Origin: Pasteurella sp049941595
GTDB taxonomy: Bacteria; Pseudomonadota; Gammaproteobacteria; Enterobacterales; Pasteurellaceae
Assembly (NCBI GenBank): GCA_049941595.1
Contig: JBNFNA010000013.1
Location: forward strand, 13,670 to 77,669
Direction of reading: 5' to 3'
Length of the DNA: 64,000 bases
Part shown: in pieces, positions 26,396-35,971 of the stretch
Numbering within the stretch: the stretch's first letter is position 1
How the letters are laid out: the number at the start of each line of letters is the position of its first letter
Program-made: the position numbers and the translations under genes
Notes under the pieces: model-generated
The model's database searches: none
What the model was told of the DNA's origin: nothing
Seen by the model: only the letters and a program-made list of their open reading frames with translations

Positions 26396-27583
26396 ATGAA
26401 AAATAATTTAATCAAATTCACTTTGACTACAGTAGCAGGGTTAATCCTTTCTTCTTCAGTAGTGGCAAAAATGACAGAAGGTAAAATTGTTATTTGGATT
26501 AACGGCGATAAAGGCTACAACGGTCTGGCTGAAGTAGGTAAAAAATTCGAAGCTGATACTGGTGTTAAAGTATTAGTTGAGCATCCTGATAAATTAGAAG
26601 AAAAATATCCACAAGTAGCTTCAACAGGTGATGGTCCAGACATTATTTTCTGGGCGCACGACCGTTTTGGTGGTTATGCTCAATCTGGCTTATTAGCAGA
26701 ATTACACCCAAGCAAAGAATTCAAACAAAAATTCGAAGATTTCGCGTGGGATGCTGAAACTTATAACGGTAAAGTAATTGGTTACCCAGTGGCAATTGAA
26801 TCACTTTCTTTAATCTACAACAAAGATTTATTACCAACTCCACCAAAATCTTGGGAAGAAATCAAAGAATTAGATAAAAAATTCAAAAAAGACGGTAAGA
26901 GCGCAATTATGTGGAACCTTTCTGAGCCATACTTCACTTGGCCAGTGGTTGCATCAAACGGCGGTTATGCATTCAAATTTGCAAATGGTAAATACGATGC
27001 AAACGACATCGGTGTAAACAACGAAGGTTCACAAAAAGGCTTACAATTCGTTGTTGATATGGTGAAAGCGAAAGAAATCAACCCAGATATGGACTACTCA
27101 ATCGCAGAAGCAGCATTCAACAAAGGTCAAACTGCATTAACAATCAATGGTCCTTGGTCTTGGGGTAACATCGAGAAAAGCGGTATTAACTACGGCGTCG
27201 CTGAATTACCAACATTAAATGGCCAAGCTTCTAAACCATTCGTAGGCGTATTAAGTGCAGGCATCAATGCGGCAAGTCCAAATAAAGACTTGGCAGTTGA
27301 GTTCTTAGAAAACTATCTTTTAACTGATGAAGGTTTAGAGATGGTGAACAAAGACAAACCTTTAGGTGCGGTCGCATTAAAATCATACCAAGAAAAATTG
27401 GCTAAAGACCCACGTATCGCTGCAACAATGGCGAACGCAAAACACGGTGAAATTATGCCGAACATTCCACAAATGAGTGCATTCTGGTATGCAGAGCGTA
27501 GTGCAATTATTAACGCAGTGAACCAACGTCAAAGCGTGAAAGATGCATTAAATGATGCGCACAGCCGTATCCAAAAACAGTAG
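26396..27583 (+). CDS. malE: Maltose/maltodextrin-binding periplasmic protein
   Basis: 395 residues (E. coli 396) from the ATG at 26396, which has AGGAG 7 nt upstream and gives a normal signal peptide (MKNNLIKFTLTTVAGLILSS, cleavage after VVA). The frame is open back to 26270, but that would bury the signal peptide. The mature part follows MalE closely: GKIVIWINGDKGYNGLAEVGK, DGPDIIFWAHDRFGGYAQSG, SLIYNKDLLPTPPKSWEE and GPWSWGNIEKSGINYGV. It delivers maltodextrins to MalFGK2. It is first in malEFG and strongly divergent from malK. Confidence 0.98.
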   Translation: MKNNLIKFTLTTVAGLILSSSVVAKMTEGKIVIWINGDKGYNGLAEVGKKFEADTGVKVLVEHPDKLEEKYPQVASTGDGPDIIFWAHDRFGGYAQSGLLAELHPSKEFKQKFEDFAWDAETYNGKVIGYPVAIESLSLIYNKDLLPTPPKSWEEIKELDKKFKKDGKSAIMWNLSEPYFTWPVVASNGGYAFKFANGKYDANDIGVNNEGSQKGLQFVVDMVKAKEINPDMDYSIAEAAFNKGQTALTINGPWSWGNIEKSGINYGVAELPTLNGQASKPFVGVLSAGINAASPNKDLAVEFLENYLLTDEGLEMVNKDKPLGAVALKSYQEKLAKDPRIAATMANAKHGEIMPNIPQMSAFWYAERSAIINAVNQRQSVKDALNDAHSRIQKQ

Positions 27584-27596
27584 TAATTAAACATTC

Positions 27597-27644
27597 AGGC
27601 GCTAGTTCTCTAGCGCCTAACCCACTTCGAAATCCTACGATTTC
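27597..27644 (+). other. malE-malF intercistronic hairpins
   Basis: AGGCGCTAG (27597-27605) pairs with CTAGCGCCT (27610-27618) around TTCT. A smaller GAAATC/GATTTC hairpin follows (27629-27644). No U-run is present. In E. coli the same gap holds REP hairpins that stabilise malE mRNA over malFG; the same role is inferred. Confidence 0.65.
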
Positions 27645-27688
27645 AAATGCTTATCACTTATTCGGATAAATATTAAATAGGTGTTCTT

Positions 27689-29230
27689 ATGGTAACCACT
27701 CAAGCGAAATCAGGTGCACAGTCGCAATGGCTCAAATGGGGTCTTGCAGGGGCAGTGTTGCTCATTGATTTATATTTAGTTGTATTAATGTATTCGCAAG
27801 GTGAATATTTGTTTGCCCTCTTAACCTTGGTAATTTTAACATCAGGGGTATATATCTTCACGAGCAAAAAAGTGTATGCGTGGCGATATGTTTACCCTGG
27901 TATGATGGGGATGGCGATTTTCATTTTATTCCCATTAATCGCAACCATTGCGATTGCATTTACCAATTACAGTGGCACTAACCAATTAGCGTATGAGCGC
28001 GCTTTGAGTGTGTTATTAGAACAGCGTTATTTTGCAGGCGATAAATTTGATTTTAAATTATATCCACAAGCTGATCGCTGGCAGTTAGCGTTACATAATA
28101 AAAATACGGATCAGCATTTTATTTCTCAGCCAATCCAGTTTACGGATAAACAAGTGAATGTGGTTGAAGGTATGGCACCAGAAGCCACACCGGCACCATT
28201 GAAAGTGATTACGCAAAATCGCACCGCACTTCAAGCAATGCAAGTGATGTTGCCAGATAACCGCACTTTGACAATGAGTTCACTGCGTCAGTTTTCTGAA
28301 CAAAAAGCACGTTACACTTACGATGACAGTAAACAAACACTCACTAACAATGAAACTGGCAAAGTTTATCGTGCAAATCAAGAAACAGGTTTCTTCCAAG
28401 AAGTTGATCAACAAGGTAACTGGTTATCAGAAACGTTAGAGCCAGGTTTCACGGTTTCAACTGGTTTCCATAATTTCTTGAAAATCTTTACTGATGAAGG
28501 TATTCAAAAACCATTTATCCAAATCTTTATTTGGACGGTTATCTTCTCCGTATTAACAGTAATTTTCACCGTAATTTTGGGTATGGTGCTTGCTTGCGTA
28601 GTGCAATGGGAAGCATTAAAAGGCAAAGCTGTTTACCGTTTATTATTAATTTTACCTTACGCTGTACCATCGTTTATTTCGATTCTCGTATTTAAAGGTT
28701 TATTCAACCAAAGTTTCGGTGAAATTAACTTAATTTTGAACCAATTATTTGGTATTCGTCCAGAATGGTTTAATGATCCATTCTTAGCCAAAACAATGAT
28801 TTTAATTGTGAATACGTGGTTGGGTTATCCATATATGATGATCTTATGTATGGGCTTACTCAAAGCGATTCCACAAGATTTATATGAAGCTTCAGCAATG
28901 GATGGTGCTTCAACGTGGCAGAACTTCAGTAAAATTACGTTCCCATTATTGTTGAAACCATTAACACCGTTAATGATTGCATCCTTTGCATTTAACTTTA
29001 ACAACTTCGTGTTGATTCAATTATTGACCAACGGTCGCCCAGATATGATTGGTACAACCACACCAGCAGGTTATACCGACTTATTAGTAAGCTATACCTA
29101 CCGTATCGCCTTTGAAGGTAGCGGTACACAAGATTTTGGTTTAGCTGCAGCGATCGCAACAATCATCTTCTTATTGGTCGGTGGTTTAGCATTACTCAAC
29201 TTGAAAGCAACCAAATTCAAATTAGATTAA
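27689..29230 (+). CDS. malF: Maltose transport permease MalF
   Basis: 513 residues (E. coli 514). Three N-terminal membrane helices, a large periplasmic loop (about 95-275) that in E. coli contacts MalE, then the permease core with the EAA loop LYEASAMDGASTWQNFSKITFPLL that docks on MalK. The ending GLALLNLKATKFKLD is typical. It works with MalG as the inner-membrane channel. It has AGGTG before its ATG and lies 105 bp after malE, beyond the hairpins. Confidence 0.96.
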   Translation: MVTTQAKSGAQSQWLKWGLAGAVLLIDLYLVVLMYSQGEYLFALLTLVILTSGVYIFTSKKVYAWRYVYPGMMGMAIFILFPLIATIAIAFTNYSGTNQLAYERALSVLLEQRYFAGDKFDFKLYPQADRWQLALHNKNTDQHFISQPIQFTDKQVNVVEGMAPEATPAPLKVITQNRTALQAMQVMLPDNRTLTMSSLRQFSEQKARYTYDDSKQTLTNNETGKVYRANQETGFFQEVDQQGNWLSETLEPGFTVSTGFHNFLKIFTDEGIQKPFIQIFIWTVIFSVLTVIFTVILGMVLACVVQWEALKGKAVYRLLLILPYAVPSFISILVFKGLFNQSFGEINLILNQLFGIRPEWFNDPFLAKTMILIVNTWLGYPYMMILCMGLLKAIPQDLYEASAMDGASTWQNFSKITFPLLLKPLTPLMIASFAFNFNNFVLIQLLTNGRPDMIGTTTPAGYTDLLVSYTYRIAFEGSGTQDFGLAAAIATIIFLLVGGLALLNLKATKFKLD

Positions 29231-29243
29231 GAGGGAATAAATT

Positions 29244-30134
29244 ATGGCAATTGTTCAACCAAAATCTATGCGTTATCGTTTATTTGGCACGCATCTCTTG
29301 TTGATTCTTTTTATCTCATTAATTATGTTCCCATTATTAATGGTCATTGGGATTTCATTACGTCCGGGCAACTTGGCGATTGGTGAAATTATTCCGAGTG
29401 AGATTTCTTTAGAGCATTGGAAGCTCGCACTAGGGTTTGACGTGGTACACGCTGATGGCAGTGTGACACCACCGCCATTCCCTGTTCTCTTGTGGTTGTG
29501 GAACTCAATCAAAGTGGCAACAATTACCTCTATTGGTATTGTGACCCTTTCAACCACTTGTGCGTATGCGTTCGCGCGTATGAAATTTAAAGGAAGGAAA
29601 ACGATTTTACAGGGTATGTTAATTTTTCAAATGTTCCCAGCTGTACTATCGTTAGTAGCATTGTATGCATTATTTGACCGTTTAGGACAATACGTGCCTT
29701 TCTTGGGTCTAAACACGCACGCGGGTGTTGTATTCGCTTACTTAGGTGGAATCGCATTGCACGTTTGGACAATTAAAGGCTACTTCGAGACGATCGATGG
29801 CTCATTGGAAGAAGCCGCATCATTAGATGGTGCAACGCCATGGCAGGCTTTCCGTCTCATTTTATTACCGCTTTCAGTGCCAATTCTTGCTGTTGTCTTT
29901 ATTCTCTCCTTTATTGCAGCAATTACAGAGGTACCGGTAGCTTCATTATTGTTACGTGATGTAAATAGCTATACCCTTGCAGTTGGTATGCAACAATATC
30001 TCTACCCGCAAAATTACCTCTGGGGTGACTTTGCTGCGGCAGCGGTATTATCCGCAATCCCAATTACAGTCGTGTTCTTATTAGCACAACGTTGGTTAGT
30101 CAATGGATTAACCGCAGGTGGTGTAAAAGGCTAA
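29244..30134 (+). CDS. malG: Maltose transport permease MalG
   Basis: 296 residues, identical in length to E. coli MalG. It has six membrane helices and the EAA loop SLEEAASLDGATPWQAFRLILLPLS that docks on MalK. The C-terminus, WLVNGLTAGGVKG, is the conserved tail that reaches into the MalK interface. It starts 13 bp after malF with AGAGGGA as ribosome-binding site and is followed by a terminator. Confidence 0.97.
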   Translation: MAIVQPKSMRYRLFGTHLLLILFISLIMFPLLMVIGISLRPGNLAIGEIIPSEISLEHWKLALGFDVVHADGSVTPPPFPVLLWLWNSIKVATITSIGIVTLSTTCAYAFARMKFKGRKTILQGMLIFQMFPAVLSLVALYALFDRLGQYVPFLGLNTHAGVVFAYLGGIALHVWTIKGYFETIDGSLEEAASLDGATPWQAFRLILLPLSVPILAVVFILSFIAAITEVPVASLLLRDVNSYTLAVGMQQYLYPQNYLWGDFAAAAVLSAIPITVVFLLAQRWLVNGLTAGGVKG

Positions 30135-30149
30135 TCCAACACAATTTTT

Positions 30150-30179
30150 ATGGCACAAGTTATCTTGTGCCATTTTTTT
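30150..30179 (+). terminator. Terminator after malEFG
   Basis: ATGGCACAAG (30150-30159) pairs with CTTGTGCCAT (30164-30173), then seven T. The arms repeat those of the lamB-malM hairpin. Confidence 0.88.
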
Positions 30180-30220
30180 ATCTATTTTCCTCTCTTCTTG
30201 ATCTACTGTGAGAAAGCATT

Positions 30221-32299
30221 ATGAAAAAATCATTGTTATTTATCCTCTTATTTTCTGGTTCCGCACTGGCTTGGCAAACCCCACTTTTCCCAAAATTTAT
30301 CGAAATTGAACCGCACTTATTCCAAGCAAAAGCAACACTCAACAAAGGCGCCCAACCCCTTCAATTTGAACATCAAAAGCAATGCTTTCAACCTGAAAGT
30401 GCGGTTAAATTAAATCAAACGATTAGCCTTGTTCCTTGCGGTGAAACCACTAGTCAATTACGTTTATTTCGTCAAGGCAACTATATTGCTGAAATTGATC
30501 AACGCAGTGGCAAACCAACATTTCGCTTAACTATTGAACAAGCTCTTACGAGCGATAGCGTACAAACAAAAACTTGCCCGATTTGGAATGGTGAGCCGTT
30601 AGAAATTGATGCATCAACCGTATTTAAAGAGGGTGATCTCATTCGTGATTTTTATTCAGGGCAAACTCAAACAGTGCAACAAGGCAAAGTCCGTTTTCAG
30701 CCAGATATGCAATCCAATGGCTTATTGCTGCTAGAAAAAGCTGAAAAACACGCTAAAAGTGCGCTTAAAAATCCTGAAGTTTTCCATTGGGGCAATGCAA
30801 CCGTCTATTTTGTGATGACCGACCGTTTCCATAACGGCGACCCGAGCAATGATCAAAGTTATGGACGCAAAAAAGACGGAATGGAAGAAATTGGCACTTT
30901 CCACGGTGGTGATCTCAAAGGATTAACCGAAAAACTCGATTACTTACAAAATCTCGGTGTGAATGCGTTGTGGATCAGCTCTCCACTTGAACAAATGCAC
31001 GGCTGGGTCGGTGGTGGTCCAAAAGGGGATTTCCCGCATTATGCTTATCACGGCTACTACCACCAAGATTGGACTAAAGTCGATGCCAATATGGGTTCTG
31101 AGCAAGAGCTCAAAAACTTGATTGAACAAGCACACAAGCGTGGTATTCGCGTGATTTTTGATGTGGTAATGAACCATACTGGTTACGCCTCGTTAGCAGA
31201 TATGCAAGAGTTTGGCTTTGGTCAGCTTTATTTGAAAGGTGATGAAATTCCACAAATTTTAGGCGAAAAATGGACAAAATGGACACCAAAAACAGGACAA
31301 AATTGGCACAGTTTTAATGACTACATTAACTTTGGCGATAAAAATGCGTGGGCAACTTGGTGGGGAAAAGATTGGGTGCGTTCCGATATTGGCGATTATG
31401 ACAGTCCAAAATTTGATGACTTAAAAATGTCGCTCGCCTCTTTACCTGATTTAAACACGGAGGCTGAAAGTGCGGTGCAATTACCCGCATTTTTTCAACG
31501 TAAAGACACCAATGCCAAAACATTAGATAACGCCAAAGTGCGCGATTATTTAATTACTTGGTTAAGTGATTGGGTGCGAAAATATGGAGTGGATGGTTTC
31601 CGTGTTGATACTGCAAAACACGTTGAGCAAACAACGTGGTTGCAACTCAAACAATCGGCACAACAAGCATTAAAAGAGTGGCAACAAAAACAGCCAAATC
31701 ACTTTGCAGATGATTTTTGGATGGCGGGCGAAGCTTGGGGCCACGGCGTACATAAAACGGCGTATTTTGAAAATGGCTTTAATTCAATGATTAACTTTGA
31801 CTTCCAAGAACAAGCCAAAAACGCATTAGGTTGTTTTGCTGATATAGCACCTATTTATCAAGAAATGCGCGCCAAAATGCAGGATTTTGATGTGTTAAGC
31901 TATCTTTCTTCACACGACACAAAACTGTTCTTCCATTCAAATAGCCAATCAGATTTTGATAAACAGCGAACAGCAGCTAACTTACTTATGCTCGCACCCA
32001 GTGCGGTACAAATTTTCTATGGTGATGAAAGTGGCCGCCCATTTGGTGCAACGGGTTCAGACCCAATGCAAGGCACTCGTTCTGATATGAACTGGGCAGA
32101 TTTAACACCGAACAGTCAGCAAAGCCAATTACTCCAACATTGGCAAAAACTCGGTCAATTCCGTAAACAACATCTTGCCATTGGTTTAGGTCAACATCAC
32201 GCACTAAAAAGCGACAAATACCTGGCTTTCAGCCGTGAATATGAAAATGATAAAATTATGGTGATCTGGGCAGGCAATCCACAATCTAAAGCGAAATAA
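30221..32299 (+). CDS. malS: Periplasmic alpha-amylase MalS
   Basis: 692 residues with signal peptide (cleavage after SALA). An N-terminal non-catalytic part carries three cysteines, then a GH13 barrel: TVYFVMTDRFHNGDPSND, DVVMNHTGY, the nucleophile region GVDGFRVDTAKHVEQ, the acid/base in WMAGEAWGHG, and LSSHDTKLF. It hydrolyses maltodextrins in the periplasm to sizes that MalFGK2 can take up. It is slightly longer than E. coli MalS (676). It lies 87 bp after malG but behind a terminator, so it relies on read-through or on a weak promoter in the short gap. Confidence 0.92.
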   Translation: MKKSLLFILLFSGSALAWQTPLFPKFIEIEPHLFQAKATLNKGAQPLQFEHQKQCFQPESAVKLNQTISLVPCGETTSQLRLFRQGNYIAEIDQRSGKPTFRLTIEQALTSDSVQTKTCPIWNGEPLEIDASTVFKEGDLIRDFYSGQTQTVQQGKVRFQPDMQSNGLLLLEKAEKHAKSALKNPEVFHWGNATVYFVMTDRFHNGDPSNDQSYGRKKDGMEEIGTFHGGDLKGLTEKLDYLQNLGVNALWISSPLEQMHGWVGGGPKGDFPHYAYHGYYHQDWTKVDANMGSEQELKNLIEQAHKRGIRVIFDVVMNHTGYASLADMQEFGFGQLYLKGDEIPQILGEKWTKWTPKTGQNWHSFNDYINFGDKNAWATWWGKDWVRSDIGDYDSPKFDDLKMSLASLPDLNTEAESAVQLPAFFQRKDTNAKTLDNAKVRDYLITWLSDWVRKYGVDGFRVDTAKHVEQTTWLQLKQSAQQALKEWQQKQPNHFADDFWMAGEAWGHGVHKTAYFENGFNSMINFDFQEQAKNALGCFADIAPIYQEMRAKMQDFDVLSYLSSHDTKLFFHSNSQSDFDKQRTAANLLMLAPSAVQIFYGDESGRPFGATGSDPMQGTRSDMNWADLTPNSQQSQLLQHWQKLGQFRKQHLAIGLGQHHALKSDKYLAFSREYENDKIMVIWAGNPQSKAK

Positions 32300-32323
32300 G
32301 CAAAAAGTGCGGTATTTTTTTGC

Positions 32324-33199
32324 TTATTTATAACGCCGTTTCAACCTAATCAAGCCTTCTGCCATAAATAACAACATCGAGAGAATGAGGCAGATGAAGA
32401 GTGGGTAGGTGGCGCTGTCGAGTTGTTCGCCAATTAAGAAAGAAACGAAGAGCATCATTATTGGTTCTGCGTAGCCGAGTAAGCCGAGGACATTAATTGG
32501 CAATAAACTACTCGCAAGAATGTAGGTGTTGAGTGCCACGCCGCTGATTAAACCTAATAATAAGAGTAACCATAAAATATTGGGGTTGATTTGTTGCACT
32601 GCACTGAGATCAACTTGTAGAGCAAAGTAGATACAAACGGGCAATAACAATGTCATTTCGATACAAAAGCCTGCTAGATCGTTGATTTTTAGGATTTTAC
32701 GAGTGGCGAAATAGGTGCTGTAACCAAAGCTCACTAAAAGCGCTTCCCACGAAAGTCCGCCTTTCAACAGAATATTCGAAAATACGCCAATTGCGGCAAT
32801 GACGACTGCAAAAAATTTGATGCGAGAAATGTGCTCTTTGAAAATAAGTCGCCCTGTTAACACCATCACTAACGGCAGTAATAAGTAGCCAAAAGACACG
32901 CTAAGTGCGCTTCCATTATTAGGCGCCCACAAGAATAACCAAATTTGAATTCCCATCATCGCTGAATTAAACAAGAAACCGAGAATAAGCAATGGTTGCT
33001 GTTTAATCCGTTCAAAATAATGGAGAAGTGCTTGTTTTTGTTTGAATAGAAAAACTGCAGCAATAACAAACGGCAAGGTAAAAATAATACGGAAACCGAA
33101 GATATCTTCGCCACCAAGTGGCAGTAACAGGGTTGAGAAATAGTATAAATAGCCAAATAAAACTGAGGCCGATAACGACAAAATTATCCCTTTTAACAT
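32324..33199 (-). CDS. rarD: RarD-type EamA transporter
   Basis: 291 residues with ten predicted membrane helices. The opening GIILSLSASVLFGYLYYFSTLLLPLGGEDIFGFR is typical of RarD (usually GEXXXXR), and the ending has LLGYAEPIMMLFVSFLIGEQL. Substrate unknown; the chloramphenicol-sensitive label is historical. It lies 46 bp downstream of ilvY in the same direction, an arrangement also recalled from H. influenzae (HI0680-HI0682). It converges closely with malS, with an uptake signal between them. Confidence 0.87.
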   Translation of the reverse strand: MLKGIILSLSASVLFGYLYYFSTLLLPLGGEDIFGFRIIFTLPFVIAAVFLFKQKQALLHYFERIKQQPLLILGFLFNSAMMGIQIWLFLWAPNNGSALSVSFGYLLLPLVMVLTGRLIFKEHISRIKFFAVVIAAIGVFSNILLKGGLSWEALLVSFGYSTYFATRKILKINDLAGFCIEMTLLLPVCIYFALQVDLSAVQQINPNILWLLLLLGLISGVALNTYILASSLLPINVLGLLGYAEPIMMLFVSFLIGEQLDSATYPLFICLILSMLLFMAEGLIRLKRRYK

Positions 33200-33244
33200 A
33201 AACTTATCCTCAAGATTCCCAAAATTAACGTTCTGTTAACAAAT

Positions 33245-34126
33245 TTACTCCAATACTTGCCAAAATGCACGCACTAATGGTTGTTCCAAGTGCTTTTTTT
33301 GTACACAGATGCCTAGCTCAAAAGGGGCAATGGGATTGTTGAGCTGTAAAATAGAAACTTGGCTGTTCATTGGGCTGTTTTTAATCACCACATCAGGCAA
33401 CATTGCTACACCACAACCCAAGGCGACCATCGGCATAATCGCCTCGTGACCTGCCACTGTGGCGTAAATTTTCGGGTGTTTGATTTTCTGTTGTTTAAAC
33501 CATTGATCAATCCGCTGACGAGCGGGGCCTTCCACTGGCAGAATAAATGGGATTTGTTGCCAGTCGATAATAGGTTGTTGAAGTAATTGTGTGGCTGGGC
33601 AAGCAATGCGAGGGGCAATCAGCGATAAGCTAATCTCATCAATGTAGTGAAATTCAATGCCATTCGGCAAGTTTTTCGGACGACCAGCCAACGCAATATC
33701 AGCCTGTTGCGTTTGAATTTGTTGTAGCGCAAGGGACGGATCACCTGTAGTGAGCTGAATTTCTACTTTCGGGTAACGTGTACGGAAACGCTCTAATATT
33801 GTCGGTAAATGACTATAAGCAGCCGTTACCGAACAGAATAATTTTAATTCACCGATGAGTTCTTGTTTTGGGTTATAGCGTAATTGTTGCTTAATTTGCT
33901 GCCATTCCGCCCAACTTTGTTGTGCAAACGGAATAAATTTTTCTCCCGCTTCAGTAAGCTCAACTTGTCGATTATCACGCAAGAATAGCGACTGCCCCAG
34001 TTCTTCCTCTATTCGCTGAATTTGACGCGATAAAGTAGAAGGTGACATATGGTTTTGTGTCGCCGTTTTAGCAAAGTTTTTTGTTTCACAAAGATGTAGA
34101 AACAGTTTGAGATCATTGAAGTTCAA
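33245..34126 (-). CDS. ilvY: LysR-type activator of ilvC
   Basis: 293 residues. The N-terminal winged helix-turn-helix reads FNDLKLFLHLCETKNFAKTA and SPSTLSRQIQRIEEELGQSLFLR. The inducer-binding domain follows. Location divergent from ilvC identifies it as IlvY, which in E. coli activates ilvC when acetolactate or acetohydroxybutyrate is bound and represses itself. Its operator candidate lies in the 265-bp shared intergenic region. Confidence 0.93.
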   Translation of the reverse strand: MNFNDLKLFLHLCETKNFAKTATQNHMSPSTLSRQIQRIEEELGQSLFLRDNRQVELTEAGEKFIPFAQQSWAEWQQIKQQLRYNPKQELIGELKLFCSVTAAYSHLPTILERFRTRYPKVEIQLTTGDPSLALQQIQTQQADIALAGRPKNLPNGIEFHYIDEISLSLIAPRIACPATQLLQQPIIDWQQIPFILPVEGPARQRIDQWFKQQKIKHPKIYATVAGHEAIMPMVALGCGVAMLPDVVIKNSPMNSQVSILQLNNPIAPFELGICVQKKHLEQPLVRAFWQVLE

Positions 34127-34258
34127 AATGAGATTCCTGCATTTTCTAGTAATTTATCGATTTCTCTCAAGCACAATTTTCTAAAAGTGCGGTATGTTTT
34201 TGCGCTTTTTTACAAGCAAAAGAAAGTCAGTCGGTTTTGGCTAAACTCAAAATTATTA

Positions 34259-34273
34259 TTGCAATAATTGCAA
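34259..34273. promoter_or_regulatory. Candidate IlvY operator
   Basis: TTGCAAT-A-ATTGCAA is a perfect 7-bp inverted repeat within the ilvY-ilvC divergent region, with the T-N11-A form of LysR-type sites. It is centred 55 bp upstream of the ilvC -10. Confidence 0.65.
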
Positions 34274-34295
34274 CACAAAATACCAACAATATCAA

Positions 34296-34323
34296 TTTAC
34301 GCAATGATAAAAATCACTATAAT
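34296..34323 (+). promoter_or_regulatory. ilvC promoter
   Basis: -35 TTTACG (34296-34301), 16-bp spacer, -10 TATAAT (34318-34323); start of transcription near 34330, giving a ~60-nt leader. Confidence 0.6.
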
Positions 34324-34391
34324 CAAAATAAAGCACAAATAATATGCAAACACAAACTCATACAAACACACATCAAATTTAAGGAAAAACA

Positions 34392-35867
34392 ATGGCTAAC
34401 TATTTCAATACATTAAATTTACGCCAACAATTAGACCAATTAGGTCGTTGTCGTTTTATGGATCGCAATGAATTTGCAAATGAAGCGGATTATTTAAAAG
34501 GTAAGAAAATTGTTATCGTAGGTTGTGGTGCGCAAGGGCTAAACCAAGGCTTGAATATGCGTGATTCTGGTTTGGATATTAGCTATGCACTTCGTCCAGA
34601 AGCGATTGCAGAAAAACGTGCATCGTTCCAACGTGCCACCGAAAATGGTTTTAAAGTGGGCACGTATCAAGAGCTCATTCCAACGGCAGATCTTGTGGTG
34701 AACTTAACGCCAGACAAACAACACTCGAAAGTAGTGGCAGATGTAATGCCATTAATGAAACAAGGTGCGGCACTTGGTTATTCGCACGGTCTGAATATCG
34801 TGGAAGTAGGCGAGCAAATCCGTAAGGATATTACTGTTGTGATGGTGGCGCCGAAATGCCCGGGTACAGAAGTGCGTGAAGAATATAAACGTGGCTTTGG
34901 TGTGCCAACATTGATCGCGGTTCATCCTGAAAACGATCCAAATGGTGATGGTTTAGAAATTGCAAAAGCTTGGGCTGCGGCAACAGGTGGCCATCGTGCA
35001 GGTGTGCTTGAGTCTTCATTTGTAGCTGAAGTGAAATCTGACTTAATGGGTGAGCAAACCATTCTTTGTGGTATGTTGCAAGCGGGTTCTATCGTTTGCT
35101 ACGACAAATTAGTGGCTGACGGTAAAGATCCCGCTTATGCAGGTAAACTGATCCAATACGGTTGGGAAACGATCACTGAAGCGTTAAAACACGGTGGTAT
35201 CACTTTAATGATGGATCGTTTATCTAACTCTGCAAAATTGCGTGCATTTGAACTTTCAGAGCAAATTAAAGAAAAAATGACCGCACTTTTCGAGAAACAT
35301 ATGGACGACATTCTTAGCGGTGAGTTTTCATCAACAATGATGGCAGACTGGGCAAATGGCGATGCTAACCTGTTAAAATGGCGTGAAGAAACGGGCAAAA
35401 CAGCTTTTGAAAATGCACCAAAATATGAAGGTAAAATCAGCGAACAAGAATATTTTGATCACGGTGTGTTAATGGTTGCAATGGTGAAAGCAGGTGTTGA
35501 ATTGGCTTTCGATACAATGGTGGCGAGCGGCATTTATGAAGAGTCGGCTTATTATGAGTCATTGCACGAGCTTCCATTAATTGCGAATACAATTGCACGC
35601 AAACGCTTATACGAAATGAACGTGGTAATTTCTGATACTGCTGAATATGGTAACTATTTATTTGCAAATGTAGCAGCGCCAATTCTTGCGAAAGAGATCG
35701 TGCCAACCTTACAAAAAGGTGACTTAGGTGAGCCAACACCAGCGGTTGAAATCGATAATATCACGCTACGTGATGTGAATGATGCGATTCGCAGTCACCC
35801 GATTGAGCTTGTTGGTCAAGAGCTACGTGGTTATATGACCGATATGAAGCGCATTTCTTCAAATTAA
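34392..35867 (+). CDS. ilvC: Ketol-acid reductoisomerase (class II, long form)
   Basis: 491 residues, the length of the enterobacterial long form with a duplicated helical domain. The Rossmann part has KKIVIVGCGAQGLNQGLNMRDSG and SYALRPEAIAEKRAS (NADPH phosphate contacts), then VAPKCPGTEVREEYKRGFGVP and VKSDLMGEQTILCG with the Mg-binding acidic residues. It converts acetolactate and acetohydroxybutyrate to the dihydroxy acids of valine and isoleucine synthesis. It is monocistronic and ends at a terminator. Confidence 0.98.
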   Translation: MANYFNTLNLRQQLDQLGRCRFMDRNEFANEADYLKGKKIVIVGCGAQGLNQGLNMRDSGLDISYALRPEAIAEKRASFQRATENGFKVGTYQELIPTADLVVNLTPDKQHSKVVADVMPLMKQGAALGYSHGLNIVEVGEQIRKDITVVMVAPKCPGTEVREEYKRGFGVPTLIAVHPENDPNGDGLEIAKAWAAATGGHRAGVLESSFVAEVKSDLMGEQTILCGMLQAGSIVCYDKLVADGKDPAYAGKLIQYGWETITEALKHGGITLMMDRLSNSAKLRAFELSEQIKEKMTALFEKHMDDILSGEFSSTMMADWANGDANLLKWREETGKTAFENAPKYEGKISEQEYFDHGVLMVAMVKAGVELAFDTMVASGIYEESAYYESLHELPLIANTIARKRLYEMNVVISDTAEYGNYLFANVAAPILAKEIVPTLQKGDLGEPTPAVEIDNITLRDVNDAIRSHPIELVGQELRGYMTDMKRISSN

Positions 35868-35884
35868 TTGTTTTATTCTGCGAC

Positions 35885-35910
35885 AAAGCCAACCGAAAGG
35901 TTGGCTTTTT
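35885..35910 (+). terminator. ilvC terminator
   Basis: AAAGCCAACC (35885-35894) and GGTTGGCTTT (35899-35908) around a GAAA loop, then T residues. Confidence 0.9.
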
Positions 35911-35971
35911 GTTATTCATTAAAAGGCGAATTAATATACAATAAAATTTATATTTTAAAACTTCACTAAAA

